64,000 nt of DNA from UBA2965 sp036526135. GTDB taxonomy: Bacteria; Pseudomonadota; Gammaproteobacteria; Pseudomonadales; Azotimanducaceae. Shown here in pieces: positions 36,166 to 44,435 of this stretch. The position numbers and the translations under genes are program-made. The stretch covers positions 81,503 to 145,502 of the forward strand of contig DATCZA010000008.1 in assembly GCA_036526135.1 (NCBI GenBank), read 5' to 3'. Each line of letters opens with the position of its first letter. Position 1 is the first letter of the stretch. The notes under the pieces were generated by a model. The model was not told where the DNA came from. It ran no database searches and saw only the letters and a program-made list of their open reading frames with translations.

Positions 36166-37554
36166 TCATGGCACCCGCAGAGGCAGGAATGTCGGCACCT
36201 GTCCCCTGATGACGAGCACCGGCACGGACCTCCCCGAGGGCAGCTCGTCGGCGATCTCGCGTAGGCTTGCCGGGTCTGCGACCTCCCGATTGTTCATACG
36301 GGTGATGATGTCCCCAGGCCGCAGGCCGGCCTCTTCCGCGGCACCGCTGACCTCCACGACGCGAACGCCACCGCTGATGCCAAGCCGCTCCATGGCCGCT
36401 TCAGGCACCGGCTCCACGTAAAGTCCAAGACGTTCCGATCCGCCGCTGCCGCTCCTGCCCGAGGTCATGGAGCCCGGACCCCGATCGGCCAGCTCGCCAA
36501 TGACCAGCTCGATTCTCATGGATTTCCCTTCCCGGACCAGTTCTAGCGCTGCTTCGGCACCAACCTTGGCGCGCCCGACGAGATGCGGCAACTCCGCCGA
36601 GCGGTCGATAGGCTCGCCATTGAAAGCCACGATGACGTCTCCTTCACGAATCCCGCCACCCTCTGCGGGGCTGCCTTCGAGAACACGGGTAACCAGCGCA
36701 CCGTGGGGACGCTCGAGCCCGAAGCTCTCGGCCAGCTCGCGGCTGACCTCCTGAATGACCACGCCCAGGTAGCCGCGCGCAACGCGCCCGGACTCCTTCA
36801 GCTGCTCGACCACCTCCATGGCAACGTCGATGGGAATGGCGAAGGAGACGCCCATGAACCCGCCGGAGTTGCTGTAGATCTGGGAGTTGATCCCGACGAC
36901 CTCGCCGTCCAGATTGAACAGCGGACCACCGGAATTGCCCGGGTTGATGGCCACATCGGTCTGGATGAAGGGCACGTAGTTCTCGTTGTCCTCCGTGGGG
37001 AGACTGCGCCCCTTGGCGCTGACGATGCCGGCGGTTGCCGAGTGGTCGAAGCCGAACGGCGACCCGATGGCGAGCACCCACTCACCCACGTCCAGATCCT
37101 TCGACTTGCCGAGCTTAACCGTCGGCAGGTTTTCCGCTTCGACCTTGAGCAGGGCAAGGTCCGAACGAGGGTCTGCCCCCACGAGGGTGGCGTTCATTTC
37201 TCGCCGGTCATTGAAGCGCACGAGAATCTCGTCGGCGCCTTCCACGACGTGGTTGTTCGTCAGCACGAAGCCATCCTTGGAGATGACGAAGCCGGAACCC
37301 AAAGAACGGGGCCTCGGGTAGGGCGCCCTGCTGCCATCCGGGCCGAAGAATCGCCGGAAGAACTCTTCGAACTCATCGTTTCGCGAGCGGGGACGCCCGG
37401 ATTTGGCCTCAGGGCTCTGGACGGTGCTTATGTTCACAACGGCCGGCGAGTTCTTGGCGACCATGTCCACGAAATCAGGCAGCTGCGCCCCAAAGCCCGC
37501 CTCTACCCAGGCAAGGAGCAGAATCAGGTAACCAAATCTAAGCATATTTCTCAT
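36166..37554 (-). CDS. mucD: Periplasmic serine protease of the DegP/MucD family
   Basis: MucD/DegP-type proteases degrade or refold misfolded envelope proteins and damp the sigma-E response. The 462-residue product has a signal peptide (MLRFGYLILLLAWVEAGFGA), the catalytic triad His in LTNNHVVEGADE, Asp in RSDLALLKV and Ser in NPGNSGGPLFN, and two PDZ domains (GYLGVVIQEVSRELAESFGL; ERLGISGGVRVVEVSG). It follows rseC by 27 nt, the arrangement seen for Pseudomonas mucD. Confidence 0.95.
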   Translation of the reverse strand: MRNMLRFGYLILLLAWVEAGFGAQLPDFVDMVAKNSPAVVNISTVQSPEAKSGRPRSRNDEFEEFFRRFFGPDGSRAPYPRPRSLGSGFVISKDGFVLTNNHVVEGADEILVRFNDRREMNATLVGADPRSDLALLKVEAENLPTVKLGKSKDLDVGEWVLAIGSPFGFDHSATAGIVSAKGRSLPTEDNENYVPFIQTDVAINPGNSGGPLFNLDGEVVGINSQIYSNSGGFMGVSFAIPIDVAMEVVEQLKESGRVARGYLGVVIQEVSRELAESFGLERPHGALVTRVLEGSPAEGGGIREGDVIVAFNGEPIDRSAELPHLVGRAKVGAEAALELVREGKSMRIELVIGELADRGPGSMTSGRSGSGGSERLGLYVEPVPEAAMERLGISGGVRVVEVSGAAEEAGLRPGDIITRMNNREVADPASLREIADELPSGRSVPVLVIRGQVPTFLPLRVP

Positions 37555-37581
37555 ACAACCATCGGTCGCCTCGCGGCGCCA

Positions 37582-38004
37582 TTACTCGCGTGAAAGCGGG
37601 ATTAACTCAATATTGGCCCAGCGCCGCAACGCAGGACGAAACGCCCGAACCGCAAACAGCAACCAGGCGAGCATGCCAAGCCCCGCCGCCGAGGCCACGG
37701 CTTCGCCCCAATAAGCGTCGACCAGCGCCGTGGCGGCCAGCCAGCCCGCGATCGGGATACCGAAAACCAGGGCACAGGCCTTCGTCAGACCGCTGCGGGA
37801 CACGGCAAGCTCGACCGGCGTGCCGGCCGCCGGGGCACCGCTCACAGCGGCCCGGGAAGACAGGGTCATCCTCGCGCCGGTCCTGGACGCGCTCCCGCAG
37901 CCGGCTTTACAGCCACCGCAGGGCGACATCACCCCCACCTCGACCCCATCCGGGCCGCTCGCCACCACGGTGGCACGGCAGGTGAGCAGGTCCGTCGTCA
38001 TCAA
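37582..38004 (-). CDS. rseC: Sigma-E positive regulator RseC/MucC
   Basis: The 140-residue inner-membrane protein has an N-terminal soluble domain with the RseC cysteine cluster (CGGCKAGCGS, plus an earlier Cys in MSPCG), then two membrane helices (ACALVFGIPIAGWLAATALV, ASAAGLGMLAWLLFAV). In enteric bacteria RseC has a positive effect on sigma-E and a link to redox functions. Its ATG directly abuts the rseB stop. Confidence 0.92.
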   Translation of the reverse strand: MMTTDLLTCRATVVASGPDGVEVGVMSPCGGCKAGCGSASRTGARMTLSSRAAVSGAPAAGTPVELAVSRSGLTKACALVFGIPIAGWLAATALVDAYWGEAVASAAGLGMLAWLLFAVRAFRPALRRWANIELIPLSRE

Positions 38005-38991
38005 TCAGTCCTGCCGGAACGTGATGGACCGGGCAATTCTCTGCGCGGTGTCCGTGGGCAACTCACCCACCAGCGTCACCAGGTGATGTTCGTCTTCCGC
38101 ATTCGCCACCAGATGCGTGACCGCCACCGTGGCGCCCTTACGGGAAACCATGCTGGCGGCGCCCGCTGGCGGCATGTCCTCGATGAATACGGAGAATGCC
38201 GCCAACCCGTCCGAATACATCATGGTGTCGATAGATTTCAGAGAACTGGGCGTGCGACGGATGTCCGCCGCGGCCATGGTGAACCCGGCTGGCAGCCACC
38301 CTGCCTGCCAGGCACTGCGGGACTCCGGCACCGGCGTCTTGTCGTCCCGCGCAAGGGTCAGGTGGGAAACCAGGGAGCCGTCCGGTCCAGCAGGCTCGAG
38401 GGCGTCCAGGCTGACCGCGTCGCCGAAGACGATCTGGTTGAACTGAAAGATCTCCAGGCGGTTGCCGTCGGCGTCGATCAGCTCGGAACGCAGCAGCAGC
38501 CGGGTCTCCTTGTCCAGCCACAGGCGATAGCCGAAGCGATCGTCGTCTAGCGGGGAAACGGCCATGCGAACCGCCTGACGCCCCGCGATGCGGTCCTCGC
38601 CGTAGAGCGAGAGCCCATAGGAACTCGAAATGCGGTCGTAGCGCCGGACGAAGGCGCGCGCGAAGGGCCCGGACGGGATGCTGCCTTCGAGCTCCAGCAG
38701 CTCGTCACCCGGCATCAGGATGCAGGCCACCTCCTCACCCGTACGCACGATCTCCCGCGGCGCTCCGTTGAGGTGCACGAGCCGTTCCCGCTGAACCTCG
38801 TCGACCACCATGTGCACCACCCGGAGGGTGTCGAGATCATCGCCACTGAAATAGGTGAATATGCCGTCGTAGCTGAGCTCGCTGAAGGCACGGTTCATAT
38901 CGGCCAGCCACGCGTGGGGATCCTCGTCGGCCACGGAAATGGCCGAAACCAACACGCCGAACACCAGCAGAATGAAGCGTGCAGGTCTCAT
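38005..38991 (-). CDS. rseB: Sigma-E regulatory protein RseB/MucB
   Basis: RseB is the periplasmic sensor that protects RseA from DegS until it binds lipopolysaccharide or mislocalised lipoproteins. The 328-residue product has a signal peptide (RFILLVFGVLVSAISVA), a LolA-like N-terminal domain (PHAWLADMNRAFSELSYDGIF) and a smaller C-terminal domain. ATG 38991 overlaps the rseA stop in an ATGA, so a longer frame that starts inside rseA is ignored. Confidence 0.94.
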   Translation of the reverse strand: MRPARFILLVFGVLVSAISVADEDPHAWLADMNRAFSELSYDGIFTYFSGDDLDTLRVVHMVVDEVQRERLVHLNGAPREIVRTGEEVACILMPGDELLELEGSIPSGPFARAFVRRYDRISSSYGLSLYGEDRIAGRQAVRMAVSPLDDDRFGYRLWLDKETRLLLRSELIDADGNRLEIFQFNQIVFGDAVSLDALEPAGPDGSLVSHLTLARDDKTPVPESRSAWQAGWLPAGFTMAAADIRRTPSSLKSIDTMMYSDGLAAFSVFIEDMPPAGAASMVSRKGATVAVTHLVANAEDEHHLVTLVGELPTDTAQRIARSITFRQD

Positions 38992-39557
38992 CGACGCTCG
39001 TAGGTCACCATCTTCACGAACGAGGAGACGCCGGGCTGGTTCATCCCCTGATGCTGAAAGTGATGCATCATGTACGCGTTGGCTCGCTGCAGATCGCGGG
39101 GCGAGATCTCGCTGGTAAACGCAGGATTGCTGACCCGGGGCCCTTCGATGGTCACCGTGCCCGCAGTCGCCGGGGGCTCGCCCGCTCCTTCGTCCCACAG
39201 ACCGATCACGCCGATCACCGCCGCAAAGGCGACCGACGCCGCCACTGCGAGCCCGGCCAATCTGCCCAGTCTGGACCGCGGGCCATCCGCGGGCCCGGCC
39301 TGAGCTGCCGGCAGCGCGGCCGATTCAACCGCTTCGTCATCGGTACCGAGCTGCAACTGGCTCCAGACCCTTTCCCGGATATCGCTGCTGAAATGCACGC
39401 GTTCGCCCCGCATCAACATTCCTGCGATGTGGTAGCGGCTCCAAACCTCACGCAGCCCACCATCTTTCTGCATCTCGTCGAGGACGCGACGCAGTTCGAA
39501 CTCGTCAGCCTCGCCGTCCATGGTCGCCGAAAGCGACTCTCTCAGTTTTTCCGACAT
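38988..39557 (-). CDS. rseA: Anti-sigma-E factor RseA/MucA
   Basis: RseA holds sigma-E at the inner membrane. The 189-residue product has an N-terminal anti-sigma domain (LRESLSATMDGEADEFELRRVLDEM, RYHIAGMLMRGE), one membrane helix (LAGLAVAASVAFAAVIGVIGLW, residues about 100-120) and a periplasmic tail. RseP (3772-5106) and the RseB neighbour are its expected partners. A GCAGGAG ribosome site lies next to the ATG. Confidence 0.94.
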   Translation of the reverse strand: MSEKLRESLSATMDGEADEFELRRVLDEMQKDGGLREVWSRYHIAGMLMRGERVHFSSDIRERVWSQLQLGTDDEAVESAALPAAQAGPADGPRSRLGRLAGLAVAASVAFAAVIGVIGLWDEGAGEPPATAGTVTIEGPRVSNPAFTSEISPRDLQRANAYMMHHFQHQGMNQPGVSSFVKMVTYERR

Positions 39558-39597
39558 CTCCTGCTTCCCCTGCTCTCGTCTTCAACGAGCACCTTCT

Positions 39598-39641
39598 TTA
39601 CCCTATCCTTACCCTGTCCTGCGCGGTCTCTCCCCGCGCAG
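39598..39641 (-). promoter_or_regulatory. rseA leader: GGA-loop hairpin plus 11-bp tandem repeat
   Basis: On the minus strand CTGCGCGG (39641-39634) pairs perfectly with CCGCGCAG (39626-39619) around the 7-nt loop GGAGAGA. Directly after come two tandem 11-bp units, GGACAGGGTAA and GGATAGGGTAA (39619-39609, 39608-39598), before the rseA ribosome site. A GGA in a hairpin loop with further nearby GGA motifs is the pattern bound by CsrA/RsmA. No gene lies here. The binding role is inference. Confidence 0.4.
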
Positions 39642-39680
39642 CCGTATCGACCACCAACCGCTGACCCAGCAACCTCGCCG

Positions 39681-40262
39681 TCACCGCCTGCGCGGCAACA
39701 GTGGCTCGATGTGAGCATCGATGGATTCTCTGGCCCTGAATATCCTTGAACGTACCGTACCCACCGGGCAATCCATGATGTGAGCGATCTGCTCGTAGCT
39801 TAGACCATCGAATTCCCGAAGAGTTACCGCGCTGCGCAGGTCGTCGGGCAATTGAGATATCGCCACATCGATGGCGGCGGAAAGCTCATCCCGTTCCAGC
39901 ACCGCTTCCGGGCTTTCGCTCACCCGCAGGGCGTCGGCACCGTCCATGATTTCCGCATCTTCCATGTCCACGTCTACTCCGGGCGGGCGCCGCCCGCGTG
40001 CGACGAGGTGGTTCTTCGCGGTGTTGATCGCGATGCGGTACAGCCAGGTATAGAACGCGCTCTCGCCTCGAAATCGCGGCAAGGCCCGAAACGCCTTTAT
40101 GAAAGCTTCCTGTGTAACGTCCTCCACATCCTGGGGATCCTTGAGGTAGCGGGAAACGAGGTTGAGGATCTTGTGCTGATAGCGGCTGAACAAAAGATCG
40201 AACGCGTAGCGGTCACCCTTCTGGACTCTCCTTACCAGTTCCTTGTCGGTATCTTTTGCCAC
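39681..40262 (-). CDS. rpoE: Envelope-stress sigma factor sigma-E/AlgU
   Basis: Sigma-E directs transcription of envelope-repair genes. The 193-residue ECF sigma factor has region 2 (FDLLFSRYQHKILNLVSRYL, DVTQEAFIKAFRALPRFRGES) and region 4 (LRSAVTLREFDGLSYEQIAHIMDCPVGTVRSRIFRA). The start is GTG 40262, giving MAKDTDKELVRRVQKGDRYA. It heads rseA-rseB-rseC-mucD and is divergent from nadB, as in many gammaproteobacteria. Confidence 0.97.
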   Translation of the reverse strand: MAKDTDKELVRRVQKGDRYAFDLLFSRYQHKILNLVSRYLKDPQDVEDVTQEAFIKAFRALPRFRGESAFYTWLYRIAINTAKNHLVARGRRPPGVDVDMEDAEIMDGADALRVSESPEAVLERDELSAAIDVAISQLPDDLRSAVTLREFDGLSYEQIAHIMDCPVGTVRSRIFRARESIDAHIEPLLPRRR

Positions 40263-40360
40263 TTAGACCCGGCTCGACCCCGGTGTTCCCCAAGAGGCCC
40301 GATATTCTGCCGATTGCGTCCCGTTTATACTAGTTGGCTAACTGATTCCGGGCGGTGGAC

Positions 40361-41980
40361 ATGGGCCAGCGGTTCTCCACAGACATTCTCGTCATCGGCG
40401 GCGGCGCGGCCGGCCTGTCGGCCGCTCTGCACCTCGCCGAGCATGCTCGTGTTACCGTTCTGTGCAAGGGTGACGTCGAGAGCGCTTCCACTCACTGGGC
40501 TCAGGGCGGCATAGCCGCGGTGACGGATCCGGACGACACCTACGAGGCCCACATACAGGACACGCTGAACGCCGGCGCCGGTCTGTGCGATCACAGCGTC
40601 GTGGCGCAGACAGTGGAGCGCGCGCCCCAGATAATCAGCCAGCTGGTGCAGTGGGGCATCGAGTTCGATCGCAGCGAGAACGAGTACCACCTGACCCGCG
40701 AAGGTGGCCACTCTCATCGCCGCATTCTTCATGTCGCCGACGCCACCGGCAAAGCGCTCACCCAAACCCTCACCGACAAGGTCCTCGACCACCCGAACAT
40801 CGAGCTCTTCACGGATCGGGTCGCCATCGACCTGATCAACCTGAGCAAGTTCGGGCGCCACCCAAACCGCTGCGCCGGCGCCTACGTGCTCAACCGAACC
40901 ACCAACCACGTGGAGGTTTTCCAGGCCCACTTCGTGATTCTGGCGACCGGCGGCGCGAGCAAGGTGTATCTGTATACGAGCAACCCGGACAGCTCCACGG
41001 GCGACGGCATCGCCATGGCGTGGCGGGCCGGGTGCCGCGTGGCGAACATGGAGTTCAACCAGTTCCACCCCACCTGCCTGTTTCACCCCCACGCCAAATC
41101 GTTCCTCATCTCCGAGGCGGTCCGTGGGGAAGGCGGCGTGCTGTGCCTGCCCTCCGGGGAGAGATTCATGGAGCGTTTCGATCCCCGGCTGGAACTCGCC
41201 CCGCGCGACATCGTCGCCAGAGCCATCGACCACGAGATGAAGCGGCTTGGGCTGGACTGCGTCTACCTGGACATCAGTCACCGGCCGCGCTCGTTCATAA
41301 AGAGCCACTTTCCTACCATCGCCCAGCGTTGCGCCGACTTCGGCATCGACATGGCAAACGAACCCATCCCCGTCGTGCCGGCCGCTCACTACACCTGCGG
41401 GGGCGTGGTCATCGATGGCAACGGCGCCAGCGACGTGCCCGGGCTATACGCCGTGGGCGAGGTGAGCTGCTCCGGGCTGCACGGAGCAAACCGGCTTGCG
41501 AGCAACTCGCTGCTCGAATGCCTGGTTTTCGGGGAAGCCGCCGCCCGGGACATCAAGCGCCGCCTCGGAGAGCCGCGGTGGGACGTCAACGTGCCGCAGT
41601 GGGATGAGAGCCAGGTGGTCGATTCCGACGAGGACGTCATCATCGCCCACAACTGGGAGGAACTCAGGCGCTTCATGTGGGACTACGTCGGCATCGTCAG
41701 GACGGACAAGCGCCTGCAGCGCGCGCAGCGGCGGATCGACCTCCTCAAGCAGGAGGTGCACGAGTACTACAGCAACTATCGCGTCAGCAACGACCTGATC
41801 GAGTTGAGAAATCTGATCCATGTCGCCGAGCTCATCGTGCGCTCGGCGCTGGTCCGAAAGGAGTCCAGGGGCCTGCACTACAACCTCGACCATCCCGAGA
41901 CGATGAGTCGGGCGGACGACACCATCCTGTTCCCGGGATCGATGGACCGTCTGGACGTGCTTCAACCCGTCTTCAGCTGA
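40361..41980 (+). CDS. nadB: L-aspartate oxidase
   Basis: NadB oxidises L-aspartate to iminoaspartate, the first step of de novo NAD synthesis. The product of about 539 residues has the FAD motif ILVIGGGAAGLSAALHLAE, the substrate loop REGGHSHRRILHVADATG, HYTCGGVVIDGNG and NRLASNSLLECLVFG. ATG 40361 is preferred; an in-frame GTG at 40355 would add two residues. It is next to rpoE, a conserved divergent pairing. The 3' end overlaps ygfX by 19 bp. Confidence 0.97.
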   Translation: MGQRFSTDILVIGGGAAGLSAALHLAEHARVTVLCKGDVESASTHWAQGGIAAVTDPDDTYEAHIQDTLNAGAGLCDHSVVAQTVERAPQIISQLVQWGIEFDRSENEYHLTREGGHSHRRILHVADATGKALTQTLTDKVLDHPNIELFTDRVAIDLINLSKFGRHPNRCAGAYVLNRTTNHVEVFQAHFVILATGGASKVYLYTSNPDSSTGDGIAMAWRAGCRVANMEFNQFHPTCLFHPHAKSFLISEAVRGEGGVLCLPSGERFMERFDPRLELAPRDIVARAIDHEMKRLGLDCVYLDISHRPRSFIKSHFPTIAQRCADFGIDMANEPIPVVPAAHYTCGGVVIDGNGASDVPGLYAVGEVSCSGLHGANRLASNSLLECLVFGEAAARDIKRRLGEPRWDVNVPQWDESQVVDSDEDVIIAHNWEELRRFMWDYVGIVRTDKRLQRAQRRIDLLKQEVHEYYSNYRVSNDLIELRNLIHVAELIVRSALVRKESRGLHYNLDHPETMSRADDTILFPGSMDRLDVLQPVFS

Positions 41981-42348
41981 TCCGTCCGGTCTCGGACCGC
42001 GGCTTTGAGAAACCGGCGCAGGGCGGCGAAGTCCGCCGGGTCGATCTCGTCGGAGAACACTTCCCCGGCCTTGAACCAGCCCTCGGTCCAGCGCACCCGC
42101 ACCACCCCCAGGCTTACGAGCCTGACGCGCCGCGCATCGAGCTGGTAGCGGACGACATCGGGCAACGGCCACCGGGCCCGGAACCAGAGAACGACCAGCG
42201 CCAGGCCCGACGCTCCAAGCCACATCCAGCCGGCGGCGGCAGCCAGAGTCGCGATGCCGGCCACCTCGAGGCGGCGAAGCCGCCCGGTTTCAAACTCGAG
42301 AAGAATTGTGTCTGCGGATTCTGTCCACGATGGCGTGCAGGGATTCAT
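41962..42348 (-). CDS. YgfX-like inner-membrane protein
   Basis: The predicted product (about 128 residues from ATG 42348) has two close membrane helices (LRRLEVAGIATLAAAAGWMW and LGASGLALVVLWFRARWPLP) and a basic cytoplasmic tail ending FAALRRFLKAAVRD, the layout of YgfX, which is encoded next to sdhE in E. coli. YgfX (CptA) was described as a toxin acting on cytoskeletal proteins, though the pairing with SdhE as antitoxin is disputed. The start is uncertain: ATG 42348 overlaps sdhE by 59 nt. Confidence 0.65.
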   Translation of the reverse strand: MNPCTPSWTESADTILLEFETGRLRRLEVAGIATLAAAAGWMWLGASGLALVVLWFRARWPLPDVVRYQLDARRVRLVSLGVVRVRWTEGWFKAGEVFSDEIDPADFAALRRFLKAAVRDRTDQLKTG

Positions 42349-42547
42349 CTTCCGGCTTCGAACGCCCCTGAAGCCAGTCGTAGATGTCGAGATCCTCATG
42401 CTCGAGAAGCCGAACGTAGCGGTCCTGATCGTCTTGCGGCAGTTCCTCGAATCGTTCGCGTACAAACGGAATCAGCAGAAGCTCGAGCTCCAGCAATCCG
42501 CGCCGGCTGCGCCAGTAAATTCGACCCTGAGACGCATCGCCTTCCAT
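42290..42547 (-). CDS. sdhE: FAD assembly factor SdhE
   Basis: SdhE helps attach FAD covalently to the SdhA flavoprotein. The 85-residue protein has the conserved RGLLELELLLIPF (the RGxxE motif) near the N terminus and LLEHEDLDIYDWLQG in the middle, all typical of the family. It precedes a ygfX-like gene and is divergent from ygfZ, which matches the E. coli ygfZ-sdhE-ygfX layout. Confidence 0.94.
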   Translation of the reverse strand: MEGDASQGRIYWRSRRGLLELELLLIPFVRERFEELPQDDQDRYVRLLEHEDLDIYDWLQGRSKPEDESLHAIVDRIRRHNSSRV

Positions 42548-42616
42548 TGCTCGACACTAACCCCAATGCGGTTAACATGCACCATCGAAACCCTGACGCT
42601 CAGGCGCCATATCAGC

Positions 42617-43501
42617 ATGCTCAGACAAAAGTGGCTGTCGCAAACTCACCCGGTAACCGGTGAGCCGGATGCTCCGGCGGGCGTGTGCTACCTGCCCGAC
42701 CTCAGCGTCCTGCGCTTCGAAGGCAACGATGCGGCCACGTTCCTCCAGGGTTACGTGACTTGCGACACCCAGAAGCTCAGCCCGAAGCGTCTGCAACCGG
42801 CAGCGGTCTGCAACCTGCAGGGTCGGGTGGTCTTCAACGGCTGGTGCGTCCGCGCCGATGACGCCGAGAAAGGCCCGGTGGATCTCATCGTGCACCGATC
42901 GCTTGCACCGCGCGTCGCGAGCTTTCTGGAAGCCTATCTGAGGTTCTCCCGCACCAGCCTGGCGGATATGGGGGAAGACATCCTGGTGTTCGGCTACCTC
43001 GCGAACGATCCGCCACCCGGGGCGCTTCGGATCAGTGAGGATATCGGCCTGCTGCTGGCAGATGACCTCGAGAAGGCTGAGAAGATCTGGCACGACCTGC
43101 CACATGCGCCCACCGAGGTGTGGCAAGCCCACAGGCTCGCTGAAGGATGGCCGCTCATCAGCACACCGACCAGCGAGTCGTTTCTGCCGCAGATGCTCGA
43201 CCTCGACCGGCTGGGCGCGATCAGCTTCGACAAAGGCTGCTACCTGGGCCAGGAAATCGTCGCCCGGGCACAACACAGGGGCAAGGTAAAACGCCGGCTC
43301 GCCCGACTGAACTGGACAGGCCCCGAAGCGCCTGCGGCAGGAACGGAGGTGACCCACGCCGATGACGCCAGCCGCGCCTGCGGCACCCTCGTCGAGGCAG
43401 CAAGGCTGAGCGAGCATGGCGGGATCGCCATTGCCGTGATCGCAGAAGCCGCGCCCGACGAGCTGCGCGTCGGCGAGTGTCGGCTGAGCGCCCGGGGCTG
43501 A
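42617..43501 (+). CDS. ygfZ: Folate-binding protein YgfZ
   Basis: YgfZ is a tetrahydrofolate-binding protein that supports the repair or assembly of certain Fe-S enzymes. The 294-residue product has the GcvT-like fold and the invariant motif KGCYLGQEIVARAQHRGKVKRRL. ATG 42617 begins MLRQKWLSQTHPVTGEP; an ATG at 42566 is an alternative. It is divergent from sdhE, which also serves flavin/Fe-S enzymes. Confidence 0.93.
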   Translation: MLRQKWLSQTHPVTGEPDAPAGVCYLPDLSVLRFEGNDAATFLQGYVTCDTQKLSPKRLQPAAVCNLQGRVVFNGWCVRADDAEKGPVDLIVHRSLAPRVASFLEAYLRFSRTSLADMGEDILVFGYLANDPPPGALRISEDIGLLLADDLEKAEKIWHDLPHAPTEVWQAHRLAEGWPLISTPTSESFLPQMLDLDRLGAISFDKGCYLGQEIVARAQHRGKVKRRLARLNWTGPEAPAAGTEVTHADDASRACGTLVEAARLSEHGGIAIAVIAEAAPDELRVGECRLSARG

Positions 43502-43529
43502 CCGGCCTCCGGGTACCCCGCAGGACCGG

Positions 43530-44423
43530 CTACCCCTTCAGATCGGGTTTGAAAAGCCACTGAATGCTGGAGAAGTCCAGACCGCCGGCATCGTGCAGCT
43601 GCTGGTGCACGCGATAGAGATTCTTGGCGAGCGACCCCATGGGCACGGCGCTGCGCGACTGCTCCGCGGTGTCCATGGCTAGCCCCAGATCCTTTGTCAT
43701 GAGATCGACCAGGAAACCGCCCTCGTAGTCGCGGGACGCGGGCGCGCCCTCCATGACACCAGGGTAAGGATTGTAGACGTTCAGCGCCCAGTTACCGCCG
43801 GAGGAGCGTTTCATCACCTCGGACAGAACGGCAGGATCAAGACCGTTGCTGACGCCGAGCGCCAGAGCCTCCGCCGTTCCCGCCATCAGCACGGCCAGCA
43901 GCATGTTGTTGCAGATCTTCGCGATCTGGCCTGCACCGCTGGCTCCGGCGTGGAATATGTTACTGCCCATGACATTGAGCACCTCGCGGGCGCGCTCGAG
44001 GGCATCTGCCTCGCCCCCGACGATGAACGAGAGCGTCCCGGCTTCCGCGCCGGCGGTGCCGCCGGATACCGGAGCATCGATCATCGCGAGCCCGGCAGCG
44101 CCCGCCTCCGCCGCCACCGATCTCGCCGTCTGCGGGTCGATGGTGCTGCAGTCGATCAACAGCGTGCCTTCGTCCACCGCGGCGATGACGCCGTCCTCAC
44201 CGCCGTACAGACCGGCGACGTGGCGACCGGCGGGCAGCATGCTGATGAAGATGTCCACCGAAGTCGCCGCCGCGGCAGCGGACTCCTGCGCTTGGGCGCC
44301 CTCCACCGCCGCCATGAGATCCGGCACGAGGTCGAACACCTTTAGCTGGTGCCCGGCCGCAACCAGGTTACGCGCCATGTGGCCGCCCATGTTGCCAAGC
44401 CCGACAAATCCTATCCTGCTCAT
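43530..44423 (-). CDS. mmsB: 3-hydroxyisobutyrate dehydrogenase
   Basis: This NAD-dependent enzyme oxidises 3-hydroxyisobutyrate to methylmalonate semialdehyde in valine degradation. The 297-residue product has the Rossmann motif IGFVGLGNMGGHMARNL, the family signature DAPVSGGTAGAEAGTL, and the catalytic Lys in GAGQIAKICNNMLLA. Neighbouring hydrolase and hydratase genes supply its substrate, which favours this assignment over other beta-hydroxyacid dehydrogenases. Confidence 0.9.
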   Translation of the reverse strand: MSRIGFVGLGNMGGHMARNLVAAGHQLKVFDLVPDLMAAVEGAQAQESAAAAATSVDIFISMLPAGRHVAGLYGGEDGVIAAVDEGTLLIDCSTIDPQTARSVAAEAGAAGLAMIDAPVSGGTAGAEAGTLSFIVGGEADALERAREVLNVMGSNIFHAGASGAGQIAKICNNMLLAVLMAGTAEALALGVSNGLDPAVLSEVMKRSSGGNWALNVYNPYPGVMEGAPASRDYEGGFLVDLMTKDLGLAMDTAEQSRSAVPMGSLAKNLYRVHQQLHDAGGLDFSSIQWLFKPDLKG

Positions 44424-44435
44424 CGTCTGTTCCCC

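Noticed and set aside
36583..37593. 336-codon plus-strand frame over mucD
   Set aside because: Antisense to the MucD catalytic triad region; shadow frame.
40263..40300. Sigma-E-like motif (GGAAC-N17-TCTAA) before rpoE
   Set aside because: The -10 box abuts the GTG start, so transcription would begin inside the coding sequence. The spacing match is probably chance; a real promoter may be further upstream.
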